This document shows positions 27,393 to 35,885 of a stretch of DNA of 64,000 nt, piece by piece. Source of the DNA: CAVQEK01 sp964596645 (lineage in GTDB: Bacteria; Bacteroidota; Bacteroidia; Cytophagales; Cyclobacteriaceae); assembly GCA_964596645.1 (NCBI GenBank), contig CAZQVB010000013.1:1-64000 (forward strand). Direction: 5' to 3'. The notes under the pieces are model-generated. The model made no database searches. It was not told where the DNA came from and was given only the letters and a program-made list of their open reading frames with translations. A program made the translations under genes and the position numbers. Every line of letters starts with the position of its first letter. Position 1 is the first letter of the stretch.

Positions 27393-28898
27393 TTAACTTT
27401 TTGATTCTGCTATCAATCGTTCTCCTTTTTCTATGGCTTGGTCTATATCCCCCACCAGGTTGAAAGCCGCCTCGGGCAGGTGGTCAAGCTCGCCATCCAT
27501 TATGGTGTTGAAGCCTTTGATGGTGTCTTTGATGTCGACCAGTACGCCGGGAATGTTGGTGAACTGCTCGGCCACGTGAAATGGCTGAGAAAGAAACCGC
27601 TGCACACGACGTGCCCGGTGTACCACCTGCTTGTCTTCATCAGACAATTCTTCCATTCCCAATATGGCAATGATATCCTGAAGTTCGGAGTATCGTTGCA
27701 GCAGCATTTTCACGCGTTGGGCCGTGTTGTAGTGCTCATCGCCCAGTATGTCTGGCGTCAATATCCTGGAGGTAGAGTCGAGCGGATCTACTGCTGGGTA
27801 AATACCCAGCTCAGATATTTTTCTTGAAAGCACCGTGGTGGCGTCGAGGTGGGCAAATGTGGTGGCAGGAGCGGGGTCGGTCAAGTCATCGGCCGGCACA
27901 TATACCGCTTGTACAGAGGTAATGGAGCCGTGCTTGGTGGAGGTGATCCTTTCTTGCATCTCACCCATTTCTGATGCCAGCGTCGGCTGATAGCCCACAG
28001 CTGAAGGCATACGACCCAACAGCGCCGACACTTCAGAGCCTGCCTGTGTAAATCGGAAAATGTTATCGACAAAAAACAAGATATCTTTTCCCTGTCCGCT
28101 GCCGTCGCCATCGCGGAAGTACTCGGCAATGGTAAGCCCGGAGAGCGCTACACGGGCCCTGGCCCCCGGCGGTTCGTTCATTTGGCCAAACACAAAGGTG
28201 GCTTTCGAATTTTTGAGGCTTTCCTGATTGATTTTATCCAGCGGCCAGCCGCCTTTTTCCAATGCTTTGTGAAACTCTTCACCATAATCTACAATGCCTG
28301 CTTCGATCATTTCGCGCAGCAAGTCATTTCCTTCGCGCGTACGCTCACCCACACCGGCAAACACAGAAAGCCCGGAGTAGGCTTTGGCGATGTTGTTGAT
28401 GAGCTCTTGGATCAAAACGGTTTTCCCCACGCCGGCACCACCGAAAAGACCGATTTTACCACCTTTGGAATAAGGCTCCAGCAAGTCGATCACTTTTATA
28501 CCGGTATAAAGCACTTCCTGCGAAGTAGACAGATCTTCATAGGCCGGCGCTTCGCGGTGTATAGACAGGCTGCCGGTGGCTTCTGGCTGCTTGATGCCAT
28601 CGATGGCTTCACCGATTACGTTGAAAAGCCGTCCTTTGATGGCCTCACCGGTGGGCATTTGAATGGCCTTGCCCAGGTCGCGCACTTCAGCACCGCGAAC
28701 AAGTCCCTCGGTGGCATCCATGGCCACAGTTCTTACGCGGTCTTCGCCCAGGTGTTGCTGGCACTCCAGCACTACCACAGTACCATCGGGCCGGGTCACC
28801 TCCAATGCATCGTAAATGCTTGGTATTTTTCCCGATTCCTCAAAACTAACATCAACCACAGGGCCTATCACCTGTGACACTTTTCCAGTATTGGCCAT
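27393..28898 (-). CDS. atpD: ATP synthase beta subunit
   Basis: A 501-residue catalytic beta subunit of F1. Walker A GGAGVGKT lies at about 155-162 and the catalytic glutamate is in GERTREGND. The DELSEED-like lever reads M-E-E-L-S-D-E-D. Length is slightly greater than the common ~470. It is followed 8 bp later by atpC and a strong terminator. The beta-epsilon pair standing apart from the rest of the ATP synthase genes is a recurrent Bacteroidota arrangement. Confidence 0.98.
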   Translation of the reverse strand: MANTGKVSQVIGPVVDVSFEESGKIPSIYDALEVTRPDGTVVVLECQQHLGEDRVRTVAMDATEGLVRGAEVRDLGKAIQMPTGEAIKGRLFNVIGEAIDGIKQPEATGSLSIHREAPAYEDLSTSQEVLYTGIKVIDLLEPYSKGGKIGLFGGAGVGKTVLIQELINNIAKAYSGLSVFAGVGERTREGNDLLREMIEAGIVDYGEEFHKALEKGGWPLDKINQESLKNSKATFVFGQMNEPPGARARVALSGLTIAEYFRDGDGSGQGKDILFFVDNIFRFTQAGSEVSALLGRMPSAVGYQPTLASEMGEMQERITSTKHGSITSVQAVYVPADDLTDPAPATTFAHLDATTVLSRKISELGIYPAVDPLDSTSRILTPDILGDEHYNTAQRVKMLLQRYSELQDIIAILGMEELSDEDKQVVHRARRVQRFLSQPFHVAEQFTNIPGVLVDIKDTIKGFNTIMDGELDHLPEAAFNLVGDIDQAIEKGERLIAESKS

Positions 28899-28948
28899 TG
28901 CTTTTTTAGCTTAAAACAGAATCTGATTCGGGTTTAAAAATTGCAGCA

Positions 28949-28956
28949 CAAAACTA
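28949..28956 (-). promoter_or_regulatory. Bacteroidota -7 element (TAGTTTTG) of atpD
   Basis: On the minus strand TAGTTTTG fits TAnnTTTG, with a TTG 20 bp upstream. It lies 51 bp before the atpD ATG. Confidence 0.65.
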
Positions 28957-29091
28957 GACCTAATATGCTTTTTTACCAAGGAAAGACTGGAGAAACCAAG
29001 GGCGTAGCGTTTAACAAATTTTGAAAAGTGAAGTTGCATATTTACCGCTTAGCCACTAATATTGCATTCCTTTTCCAAAAGGACGAAACAT

Positions 29092-29165
29092 TCCTCAGTA
29101 GCTCAGTCGGTTAGAGCATCTGACTGTTAATCAGAGGGTCGCTGGTTCGAGCCCAGCCTGGGGAG
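29092..29165 (+). tRNA. tRNA-Asn (GTT anticodon)
   Basis: A 74-base cloverleaf. The acceptor stem TCCTCAG pairs with CTGGGGA (one T-G pair). The D-arm stem GCTC/GAGC and anticodon stem TCTGA/TCAGA enclose loop CTGTTAA with anticodon GTT at 29126-29128. The T-arm is GCTGG-TTCGAGC-CCAGC and the discriminator base is G. The 3' CCA is not encoded. Confidence 0.97.
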
Positions 29166-29171
29166 CTTTTT

Positions 29172-29207
29172 CAAGAATGCCCCGGCCGCAAGGTCGGGGC
29201 ATTCTTG
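29172..29207 (+). terminator. Long perfect hairpin just after the tRNA gene
   Basis: CAAGAATGCCCCG and CGGGGCATTCTTG form a perfect 13-bp stem around a 10-base loop, starting seven bases after the tRNA. A CTTTTT run precedes the stem but no T-run follows it. It probably acts as the tRNA terminator or processing signal, in a form lacking the usual tail. Confidence 0.6.
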
Positions 29208-29292
29208 CATATTGGGCAATGCGTGCGGCCAGCAAGAGCTGGTCTATTTGCCCGGCATTAACAAATCCATCTATATAAAATTTATTTGTGCG

Positions 29293-29805
29293 GTGAAGAG
29301 TAAGGACGCGGGACTATATTTTAGAATTATTCATCGGTATCTGGGATTTTTTCTCGCGGGCATTATGGCCGTGTATGCCATCAGCGGCGTGGTGCTGATA
29401 TACCGCCAAACAGATTTTCTGAAACAGGAGGTCTGGGTAGAAAAATCACTGGAAGCGAACCTGCCTGCCGAAGAGGTCGGGAAAGCACTGAAAATTAAAG
29501 ACCTGGAGGTGCAAAGAACAGAAGGCGATGTGCTCTACTTCGCCCAAGGCGAATACAACCTGCAAAGTGGTGTAGCCCATTACAAAAGCAAGCAGCTGCC
29601 GTTTTTTCTCGATAAAATGACCAAGCTGCACAAGGCCACCACCAATAGCCCGCTGTACTGGCTCAATATTTTCTTCGGTTTATCTCTGCTGTTTTTCGTG
29701 ATTTCCGCCTTTTGGATGTTTATGCCAAAAACAAGAATATTCAAAAAAGGCCTCTACTTCACCATCGGTGGCATTTTGCTCACGCTGGTATTGCTTTTTG
29801 TGTAG
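29293..29805 (+). CDS. PepSY-associated transmembrane helix protein
   Basis: A 170-residue inner-membrane protein. An N-terminal helix (H-R-Y-L-G-F-F-L-A-G-I-M-A-V-Y-A-I-S-G, the typical PepSY_TM opening with His and Gly) is followed by a short extracytoplasmic domain and a C-terminal pair of helices (L-N-I-F-F-G-L-S-L-L-F-F-V-I-S-A-F-W-M-F). Such proteins resemble a reduced form of the PepSY iron-uptake reductases, but function is unknown. The start is uncertain: I use the GTG at 29293. A frame from an upstream TTG at 29212 would add 27 residues that overlap the end of the tRNA-associated region. Confidence 0.72.
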   Translation: MKSKDAGLYFRIIHRYLGFFLAGIMAVYAISGVVLIYRQTDFLKQEVWVEKSLEANLPAEEVGKALKIKDLEVQRTEGDVLYFAQGEYNLQSGVAHYKSKQLPFFLDKMTKLHKATTNSPLYWLNIFFGLSLLFFVISAFWMFMPKTRIFKKGLYFTIGGILLTLVLLFV

Positions 29806-29810
29806 GGTAA

Positions 29811-29832
29811 GCGTCAGGCCTGTTTATGCCTG
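29811..29832. terminator. Weak hairpin between convergent genes
   Basis: TCAGGC and GCCTGA form a 6-bp stem between the convergent PepSY-type gene and the histidine kinase gene. No long T-run on either side, so terminator function is doubtful. Confidence 0.25.
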
Positions 29833-29854
29833 AAGTATTTACACGCGCGCCAGT

Positions 29855-32428
29855 CTATACAAAATAATGTGCATTCACTTGCTCGAGTATTGAGCGCACA
29901 CTTTGCACAAAAGCCAGAAGGCGTTCCTTCGGAAAACCCTGATTCTTTTTAATATCGCTCTCCATCTGTCTGGCTTCTTTTGCTGCATCCAGGGCCTTGA
30001 ACTGGCCCAGCCGCGAGGAGAGCTTGTGCAGAATGCCAGCCGCCGTGGGCGGGTCGTTGTCCTGTACGGCTTGTTCCAGCTTATCGATATCGGCAGCACT
30101 CTCCCGCATAAAATCGCTCAATATTTCCATGGTGAGGGCAGGGTCGCCCATGGTAAACTGCTCTACCTCCGACAGGTCTACGGGCAGTGGGCCATTGCCA
30201 TTGGCCATTGGCTGGGCAGGCACTACATCCTTTTCTTGTATTGATATGCCCAGGCAATCGATCAGTGTTTTCAGCAGGTCGTTCTCTTTTACAGGTTTAA
30301 ACAAAAGCTCGTCGAAGCCTGCCTCCATCAGTTGTGCGCGGGTGTGCTCTATCAGGTTGGCGGTAGAGGCCACGCAAATGATCTTTTTGTTTTTGGCACT
30401 TTGCTTTACGGCTTGGCACACGTCTATGCCGCTCTCGTGGCCCAGGTGTATGTCGATGAGGCAGAGGTGCAGAAAGTGCTCTTTGGCACGTTCGGTGGCA
30501 TTGGCGGCGTTGGCTTCAAAGTGCGTTTCGGCGCCATATTTTTCAAGGATGGTGCTGAAGAGTTTGAGAATGAAAGGATCATCATCGACGACCATAATCG
30601 CCTTGCCTTTCAACAGATCGGGCGGAAATGTGTACTTCATGGATTTTGGTTGAATGACGGGTTGTGCCTCCTCGAAGGGCAGCGTGAGGGTAACGCGGGT
30701 ACCCTTGCCCTGTTCGCTTTCTATTCTGATGGTGCCACGCAAAAGCTGCACCAGGCGCTTCACAATGCTGAGGCCCAAGCCAAATCCCAAACGCTTAAAT
30801 GCTGAGGAGCTGCCTTGCTTAAAGTCGCTAAAGATGTTTTTGAGATCTTGCGGCGCTATGCCCTCACCGGTGTCTTGAATTTCGAGCCGTGCTTTACACT
30901 TCTTTTTTCGCTCGTCGATCAGGGTCAGCTTCATCCGCACCTCGCCGGTACTGGTAAATTTCAGTGCATTGTTGAGCACATTGGTATAGATCTGGCTGAG
31001 CCGGTGAGGATCGGAATACACCCATTTTTCCGGTACACCGGCGGGCATTTCCACATGCATGGCCAATTTCTTCTGCCCGGCCTTCAGCCTGTACTCATCG
31101 GCGATCTCCCTCAAAAACTCAATCAGATCAAACGCTTCGTAATTGAGATCGACTACGCCACCATCTATTTTGGCCAGGTCAAGTATTTCATTGGCGGTTT
31201 TCAGCAATAGCTGCGATGACTTCTTAATGGATTTCAGATAGGTGGCATTGGCTTCTTTGTCCAGTAGCTCAGAGTAGCCCACGATGGAGGTAAGCGGAGT
31301 GCGTATTTCATGGCTCATTTTCGCCAGAAAATCCTGCTTGGCGCGCGCAGTTTCGTCCGATTTCTTTTTAGCCTCGAGCAATTGCTCCTGATAATACTGG
31401 CTTTTGCTCACATCGCTCATCAACAGTACCAGCGTGATGAAGCCGGATACGAGGAAAAAAGAAATGGTGATGAGAAGCAGGTATTTGAAATTGAGCGATA
31501 TGCCGTAGGTTCTTTCTATCTCAGCGAAGGTTTTATTCCAGGCATCCTGATTTACGGTGAGCAGTATGGCGCGTGCTACCTGTATCACGCGTGCATGTTT
31601 GTTGGTCACCTCCATCTCCAGCCGGTTGATGGCGGCCTGATTTTGTTTTTGTTCCCGCGTCACGTCGCGCAGAATGCCTTGCAGAGAGCTGCCCAGGTCG
31701 GCATTGGTGTACATCACCACAGAGTCGGTACTTACCGTTTTTATAGTGTCTATCCTGGTATTGGGAATGATGGTGAGCGTGTCGACAACCGGGGCGGGCT
31801 GTTTCTTTGCAAACAGACCGGCTATTTTCTTGAGTATGCCCTGGTTATTGCTCTCCTGATTGTACTGTGCGAGGGAATCAATTTTTTGGTTCACGTAGCT
31901 GGATATGCGTATATCCGACACGGTCTTTTTCACCACAAAGGAGCTGTCTTGTGCGGTGTCTTCTTTCCTGATCTGACTGGTGAGCTCGTTCAGCAGACGG
32001 GTGGAGTAGGTGTTGATGTCGGCCTGTTGCCTGGCCTCGGCGAGTTGCTTGCTATCAGCCACTATACCTTCTATCAGGGCTTTCAGCGTATCAAGCTGGT
32101 TGCTGTGGGTGGGGAGGGTGTCTAAGTAATAAGACAACGTATCGAACTTCGTATAGAGCCCTTCGGCAAACGACTCGAATGTTTCCAGATCTTCTTCGGA
32201 GCCAGACACTATAAATTGCTGATGAAAATTGTTGAGCAGGCTGAGGTCGGCCAGTACCCCGTTCATCAGCTCTACGGTCTGGTTGGGTTCGGCAATTTTT
32301 TCTATACCGCTCACCACCCTGTCGAGGCTGTAGAATGCCAAAATTCCCGAAACGGTGAGTGTGAAAGCTGCCAGGAAAGCTCCCATCAGTACTTTCTTGT
32401 GTATGCCGGTCAGGTTGGAGAATTTCAA
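29855..32428 (-). CDS. Hybrid sensor histidine kinase with receiver and Hpt domains
   Basis: An 857-residue membrane phosphorelay protein. A first transmembrane helix (about 14-34), a ~280-residue helical periplasmic sensor region and a second helix (about 318-340) precede HisKA with phosphoacceptor His373 in KMSHEIRTP. HATPase_c shows the N-box NVLNNALKFT, G1 DTGEGI and G2 GFGLGLSI. A receiver domain carries acidic DDD at 615-617 and phospho-Asp659 in LIDIHLG. A C-terminal Hpt domain has His801 in ILHKLSSRLG. All relay stations are in one chain; the output regulator is not nearby. The start is a TTG (residue numbering from it); the first ATG is 14 codons inside, at the edge of the membrane helix. 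Confidence 0.9.
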   Translation of the reverse strand: MKFSNLTGIHKKVLMGAFLAAFTLTVSGILAFYSLDRVVSGIEKIAEPNQTVELMNGVLADLSLLNNFHQQFIVSGSEEDLETFESFAEGLYTKFDTLSYYLDTLPTHSNQLDTLKALIEGIVADSKQLAEARQQADINTYSTRLLNELTSQIRKEDTAQDSSFVVKKTVSDIRISSYVNQKIDSLAQYNQESNNQGILKKIAGLFAKKQPAPVVDTLTIIPNTRIDTIKTVSTDSVVMYTNADLGSSLQGILRDVTREQKQNQAAINRLEMEVTNKHARVIQVARAILLTVNQDAWNKTFAEIERTYGISLNFKYLLLITISFFLVSGFITLVLLMSDVSKSQYYQEQLLEAKKKSDETARAKQDFLAKMSHEIRTPLTSIVGYSELLDKEANATYLKSIKKSSQLLLKTANEILDLAKIDGGVVDLNYEAFDLIEFLREIADEYRLKAGQKKLAMHVEMPAGVPEKWVYSDPHRLSQIYTNVLNNALKFTSTGEVRMKLTLIDERKKKCKARLEIQDTGEGIAPQDLKNIFSDFKQGSSSAFKRLGFGLGLSIVKRLVQLLRGTIRIESEQGKGTRVTLTLPFEEAQPVIQPKSMKYTFPPDLLKGKAIMVVDDDPFILKLFSTILEKYGAETHFEANAANATERAKEHFLHLCLIDIHLGHESGIDVCQAVKQSAKNKKIICVASTANLIEHTRAQLMEAGFDELLFKPVKENDLLKTLIDCLGISIQEKDVVPAQPMANGNGPLPVDLSEVEQFTMGDPALTMEILSDFMRESAADIDKLEQAVQDNDPPTAAGILHKLSSRLGQFKALDAAKEARQMESDIKKNQGFPKERLLAFVQSVRSILEQVNAHYFV

Positions 32429-32617
32429 CGTCTTCTGGTTGTGGTGTTGAAATGTAACGGAAATCTTCTCAAGGCCCGCTGATTATATCCAGAAATTTAC
32501 CAGCACAGCACGGTAAAGTTTTCAGCAGGCCGGGCTATATATTCTATGCAATTGCGCTCAGTAATAATGTTCCTTTCGCTTGAGCTGCCACCGGATGTAT
32601 TACCCTCTGGTGCAAAG

Positions 32618-34018
32618 CTAAATGTGCAAGGCCCTGTTTTCTGTTGCCGCCAGGCAAGCCTCTTTAAATGCTTCGGTATAGGTGGGGTGGGCATGCGACA
32701 TGCGGCTGATGTCTTCTGCCGATGCCCGAAACTCCATGGCCACCACGGCCTCGGCGATCATATCGGCAGCCCGGGGGCCTATGATGTGCACACCCAGTAT
32801 TTCATCTGTTTTTTCATCGGCCAGTACTTTTACCAGCCCGTCTGTATCCATGCTCGCACGCGCGCGGCCCGAAGCTTTAAATGGAAAAGAGCCTGATTTA
32901 TAAGCTCTGCCGTCTTGCTGGAGCTCTTCTTCGGTAAAGCCTACAGAGGCTACTTCTGGCCAGGTATACACCACGCCGGGTATCAGCCGATAGTTGATGT
33001 GTGGTTTTTGGCCGGCAATGGTCTCTGCCACAAACATGCCCTCCTCTTCGGCCTTGTGGGCCAGCATGGCGCCTTTCACTACATCGCCAATGGCATATAT
33101 ATTTTTCGTATTGGTGCGAAGGTGATCATCCACCTCTACCTGCCCTTTGTCGTTGGTGCTGAGGCCGGCTTTGTCGAGCTGCAAACCTTCGGTGTAGGCT
33201 CTGCGACCAATGCTCACGAGGCAGTAGTCGCCTTCTATCTCCACGGTTTCTGCTTTCTTATTTTCTGCTTTTACCACCACGCCTTTTTCGGTCGCTTCTA
33301 CGGCTGTCACTTTGTGGCTTAGGTAAAACTCAAACCCTAACTTTTTCAGCACTTTTTGCAACTCCTTGCCCATGGTTTTGTCCATAGTGGGTATGAGCCC
33401 GTCGAGGTACTCCACCACAGTCACCTTGGCGCCTAACCTGGCATACACCGATCCGATTTCTACGCCGATGATGCCGCCGCCAATCACGATCATGTGCTTG
33501 GGTATTTCTTTCATCACGAGCGCCTCGGTGCTGGTGATGATGCGCTTTTTGTCGAGCTTAATGAAAGGCAAAACAGCCGGCTTGCTGCCTGTAGCTATGA
33601 TCACTTTTTCTGTGCTTATTTCTTCGTCGTCCCCATCTCCTTTCTGCACAAGTATGGTGTGTTCATCCTTAAAGCGCCCCAGCCCGTGAAACACGTCGAT
33701 TTTGTTTTTCTTCATCAGAAAGTCGATGCCGTCGGTGGTTTGCTTCACCACTTTGCCCTTGCGTTCGATCATCTGCTTAAAGTTCACTTTGGGCTCCGGT
33801 ATATCAATGCCGTGCTCTTTGAAGTGGGTCTTTGCATTGTAGAAATGTTCGGAAGAATCGAGCAACGCTTTGGAAGGAATACAGCCCACGTTGAGACAGG
33901 TGCCGCCGAGCGTGTCATATTTTTCTACCAGGGCGGTTTTCATGCCAAGTTGTGCGCAGCGAATGGCTGCTACATATCCACCAGGCCCTGAGCCGATTAC
34001 GGTTACATCATATTTCAT
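32618..34018 (-). CDS. lpdA: Dihydrolipoyl dehydrogenase (E3)
   Basis: A 466-residue FAD/NAD disulfide oxidoreductase. An N-terminal FAD Rossmann motif GSGPGG (9-14) is followed by the redox pair Cys41/Cys46 in GGTCLNVGCIPSK. A central NAD Rossmann motif (IGGGIIGVEIGSVYARLGAKVTVVE, conserved) leads to the C-terminal catalytic His-Glu in HAHPTYTEA. It reoxidises dihydrolipoamide on the SucB E2 encoded upstream. The ATG at 34018 (MKYDVTVIGSG) is preferred over a longer frame. It is third in the sucA-sucB-lpdA series, ~100 bp after sucB. Confidence 0.97.
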   Translation of the reverse strand: MKYDVTVIGSGPGGYVAAIRCAQLGMKTALVEKYDTLGGTCLNVGCIPSKALLDSSEHFYNAKTHFKEHGIDIPEPKVNFKQMIERKGKVVKQTTDGIDFLMKKNKIDVFHGLGRFKDEHTILVQKGDGDDEEISTEKVIIATGSKPAVLPFIKLDKKRIITSTEALVMKEIPKHMIVIGGGIIGVEIGSVYARLGAKVTVVEYLDGLIPTMDKTMGKELQKVLKKLGFEFYLSHKVTAVEATEKGVVVKAENKKAETVEIEGDYCLVSIGRRAYTEGLQLDKAGLSTNDKGQVEVDDHLRTNTKNIYAIGDVVKGAMLAHKAEEEGMFVAETIAGQKPHINYRLIPGVVYTWPEVASVGFTEEELQQDGRAYKSGSFPFKASGRARASMDTDGLVKVLADEKTDEILGVHIIGPRAADMIAEAVVAMEFRASAEDISRMSHAHPTYTEAFKEACLAATENRALHI

Positions 34019-34119
34019 CACAATGGTTTTTTTTCTGACCGTATACTGCACTTGTATGCCAACATCTACCAGTAAAGCTGCTGCGGAGCGTCAGATGCAA
34101 GTGCTTTGATTGTTCATGT

Positions 34120-35793
34120 TTAAATACCCAACAGCAGTCGTGTTGGATCTTCCAGAAGCTCTTTCACTCGCACCAGAAAACTGACCGATTCCCGGCCGTC
34201 AACGATACGGTGATCATAGGACAGCGCTACATACATGATGGGCCGTACCACTATTTCACCATTTTCTACCACAGGCCTTTCTACTATGTTGTGCATACCG
34301 AGTATGGCAGATTGTGGCGCATTGATGATGGGCGTAGAAAGCATAGAGCCAAACACACCGCCATTGGTGATGGTGAACGTGCCGCCCTGCATTTCGTCAA
34401 TGCTGAGCTTGCCATCGCGGGCGCGCGTGGCCAGCCTTATTATTTCCTTTTCTACAGCATCGAAGCTCATCTGATCCACGTTTTTCACCACGGGCACTAC
34501 CAGGCCTTTGGGGGTAGATACGGCTATGGAAATGTCGCAGTATTCATGGAAGATCATTTCGTCGCCATCTATCTTGGCATTTACAGAGGGCCACTCGCTC
34601 AGGGCCATGCAGCATGCTTTGGCGAAAAATGACATAAAGCCCAGACCGATTTCATATTTTTCTTTGAAAGCGTCTTTGTACTTTTTGCGTATGTCCATGA
34701 TCGGTTTCATGTTCACCTCATTGAATGTGGTGAGCATGGCCGTCTCATTTTTGACGGATACCAGGCGGCGCGAAATGGTTTTGCGCAAGGTGCTCATGCG
34801 CTCTCGGCGCTCGCCCCTGTCGGCTTCAGCACCGCTCTTCTGAAATACTTTTTGCGAACGCACCCCTTCCTTACCGTCTTCTTCAATCTGCTGCTTGCGC
34901 TCTGCGTCTTGTTTCTTTTTCTCGGCGGCATTCAGCGCATCTTCTTTCGTGATGCGCCCGTCTTTGCCGCTGCCTTTCAACTCTTCTGCTTTTATGCCTT
35001 TTTCAGCCAGTATCTTGGCAGCTGCCGGTGAGGCATGACCCTTTACACTGCTGTCCTCGGTGTTTTCTTCATCCTCGCTTTCCTCAGCCTCACCCTTGCT
35101 GTCATCGTTGTCGTTGCTTATTGGGGCGGCACCTTCTGCCTCTCCGTCGCCGGCTTTTATCTTGCAGAGCAACGCACCTATTTCAAGTGTTTCGCCTTCT
35201 TTGGCTACTATTTCCAATATGCCAGCAGCCTCTGCGCTGAGTTCAAATGTGGCCTTGTCCGATTCTATCTCAGCAATGGCTTCATCCATAGCTACCTGGT
35301 CTCCATCTTTTTTGAGCCACTGACCTATGGTGACTTCGGTGATGGACTCGCCCACTTCAGGCACGGTCATCTCCACCACTTCACCTTGATCCTTTTTCTT
35401 GCTCTTTTCTTTTGATGATGATTTAGATGCCGTCTCAGGTTCAGTCTTCTTCTCTTCCTTGTCCTTTTTTTCGGCTTTATCGTCCTCCTGTTCTTCAGCA
35501 GGTTCTTTCGTCTCTTTCTTGTCTTTCTTTTTGTCGTTGTCTGTCTCGCCCTCGCCGGCATCTGTATCGATTACCGCTATCAAGTCGCCCACCTGCAGTG
35601 TGTCGCCTTCTTTTACTTTGTGCGAAAGAATGCCCTCTGCCTCAGCATTTACCTCAAAAGAGGCCTTGTCTGATTCCAGCTCGCAGATTGGTTCATCCAT
35701 GGACACGGAAGCGCCGTCTTCTTTTAGCCACTGGCCTAGGGTAACTTCACTCACTGACTCACCCACACTGGGTATTTTCACTTCGAGACTCAT
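34120..35793 (-). CDS. sucB: 2-oxoglutarate dehydrogenase E2, dihydrolipoyl succinyltransferase, two lipoyl domains
   Basis: A 557-residue E2 component. Lipoyl domain 1 (1-76, Lys43 in ESDKAS) and a Lys/Glu-rich linker (77-135) lead to lipoyl domain 2 (about 138-214, ESDKAT). A second acidic linker is followed by the peripheral-subunit-binding domain (about 253-290, SPAAAKILAEKGI ... GKDGRITKEDAL) and the catalytic domain (about 325-557) with the active-site motif SYDHRIVDGRES. It transfers the succinyl group to CoA. Most classical SucB proteins have one lipoyl domain, so this one is larger. It sits between sucA and lpdA. Confidence 0.95.
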   Translation of the reverse strand: MSLEVKIPSVGESVSEVTLGQWLKEDGASVSMDEPICELESDKASFEVNAEAEGILSHKVKEGDTLQVGDLIAVIDTDAGEGETDNDKKKDKKETKEPAEEQEDDKAEKKDKEEKKTEPETASKSSSKEKSKKKDQGEVVEMTVPEVGESITEVTIGQWLKKDGDQVAMDEAIAEIESDKATFELSAEAAGILEIVAKEGETLEIGALLCKIKAGDGEAEGAAPISNDNDDSKGEAEESEDEENTEDSSVKGHASPAAAKILAEKGIKAEELKGSGKDGRITKEDALNAAEKKKQDAERKQQIEEDGKEGVRSQKVFQKSGAEADRGERRERMSTLRKTISRRLVSVKNETAMLTTFNEVNMKPIMDIRKKYKDAFKEKYEIGLGFMSFFAKACCMALSEWPSVNAKIDGDEMIFHEYCDISIAVSTPKGLVVPVVKNVDQMSFDAVEKEIIRLATRARDGKLSIDEMQGGTFTITNGGVFGSMLSTPIINAPQSAILGMHNIVERPVVENGEIVVRPIMYVALSYDHRIVDGRESVSFLVRVKELLEDPTRLLLGI

Positions 35794-35885
35794 TGTGTTG
35801 GCTTGGTTTTGTTTAAGATTATTTTTTCTAAAAAATAATTTTTTGTTCTCCCCACTTCATGGGCATGCATTGACGAGAGTGCCTT

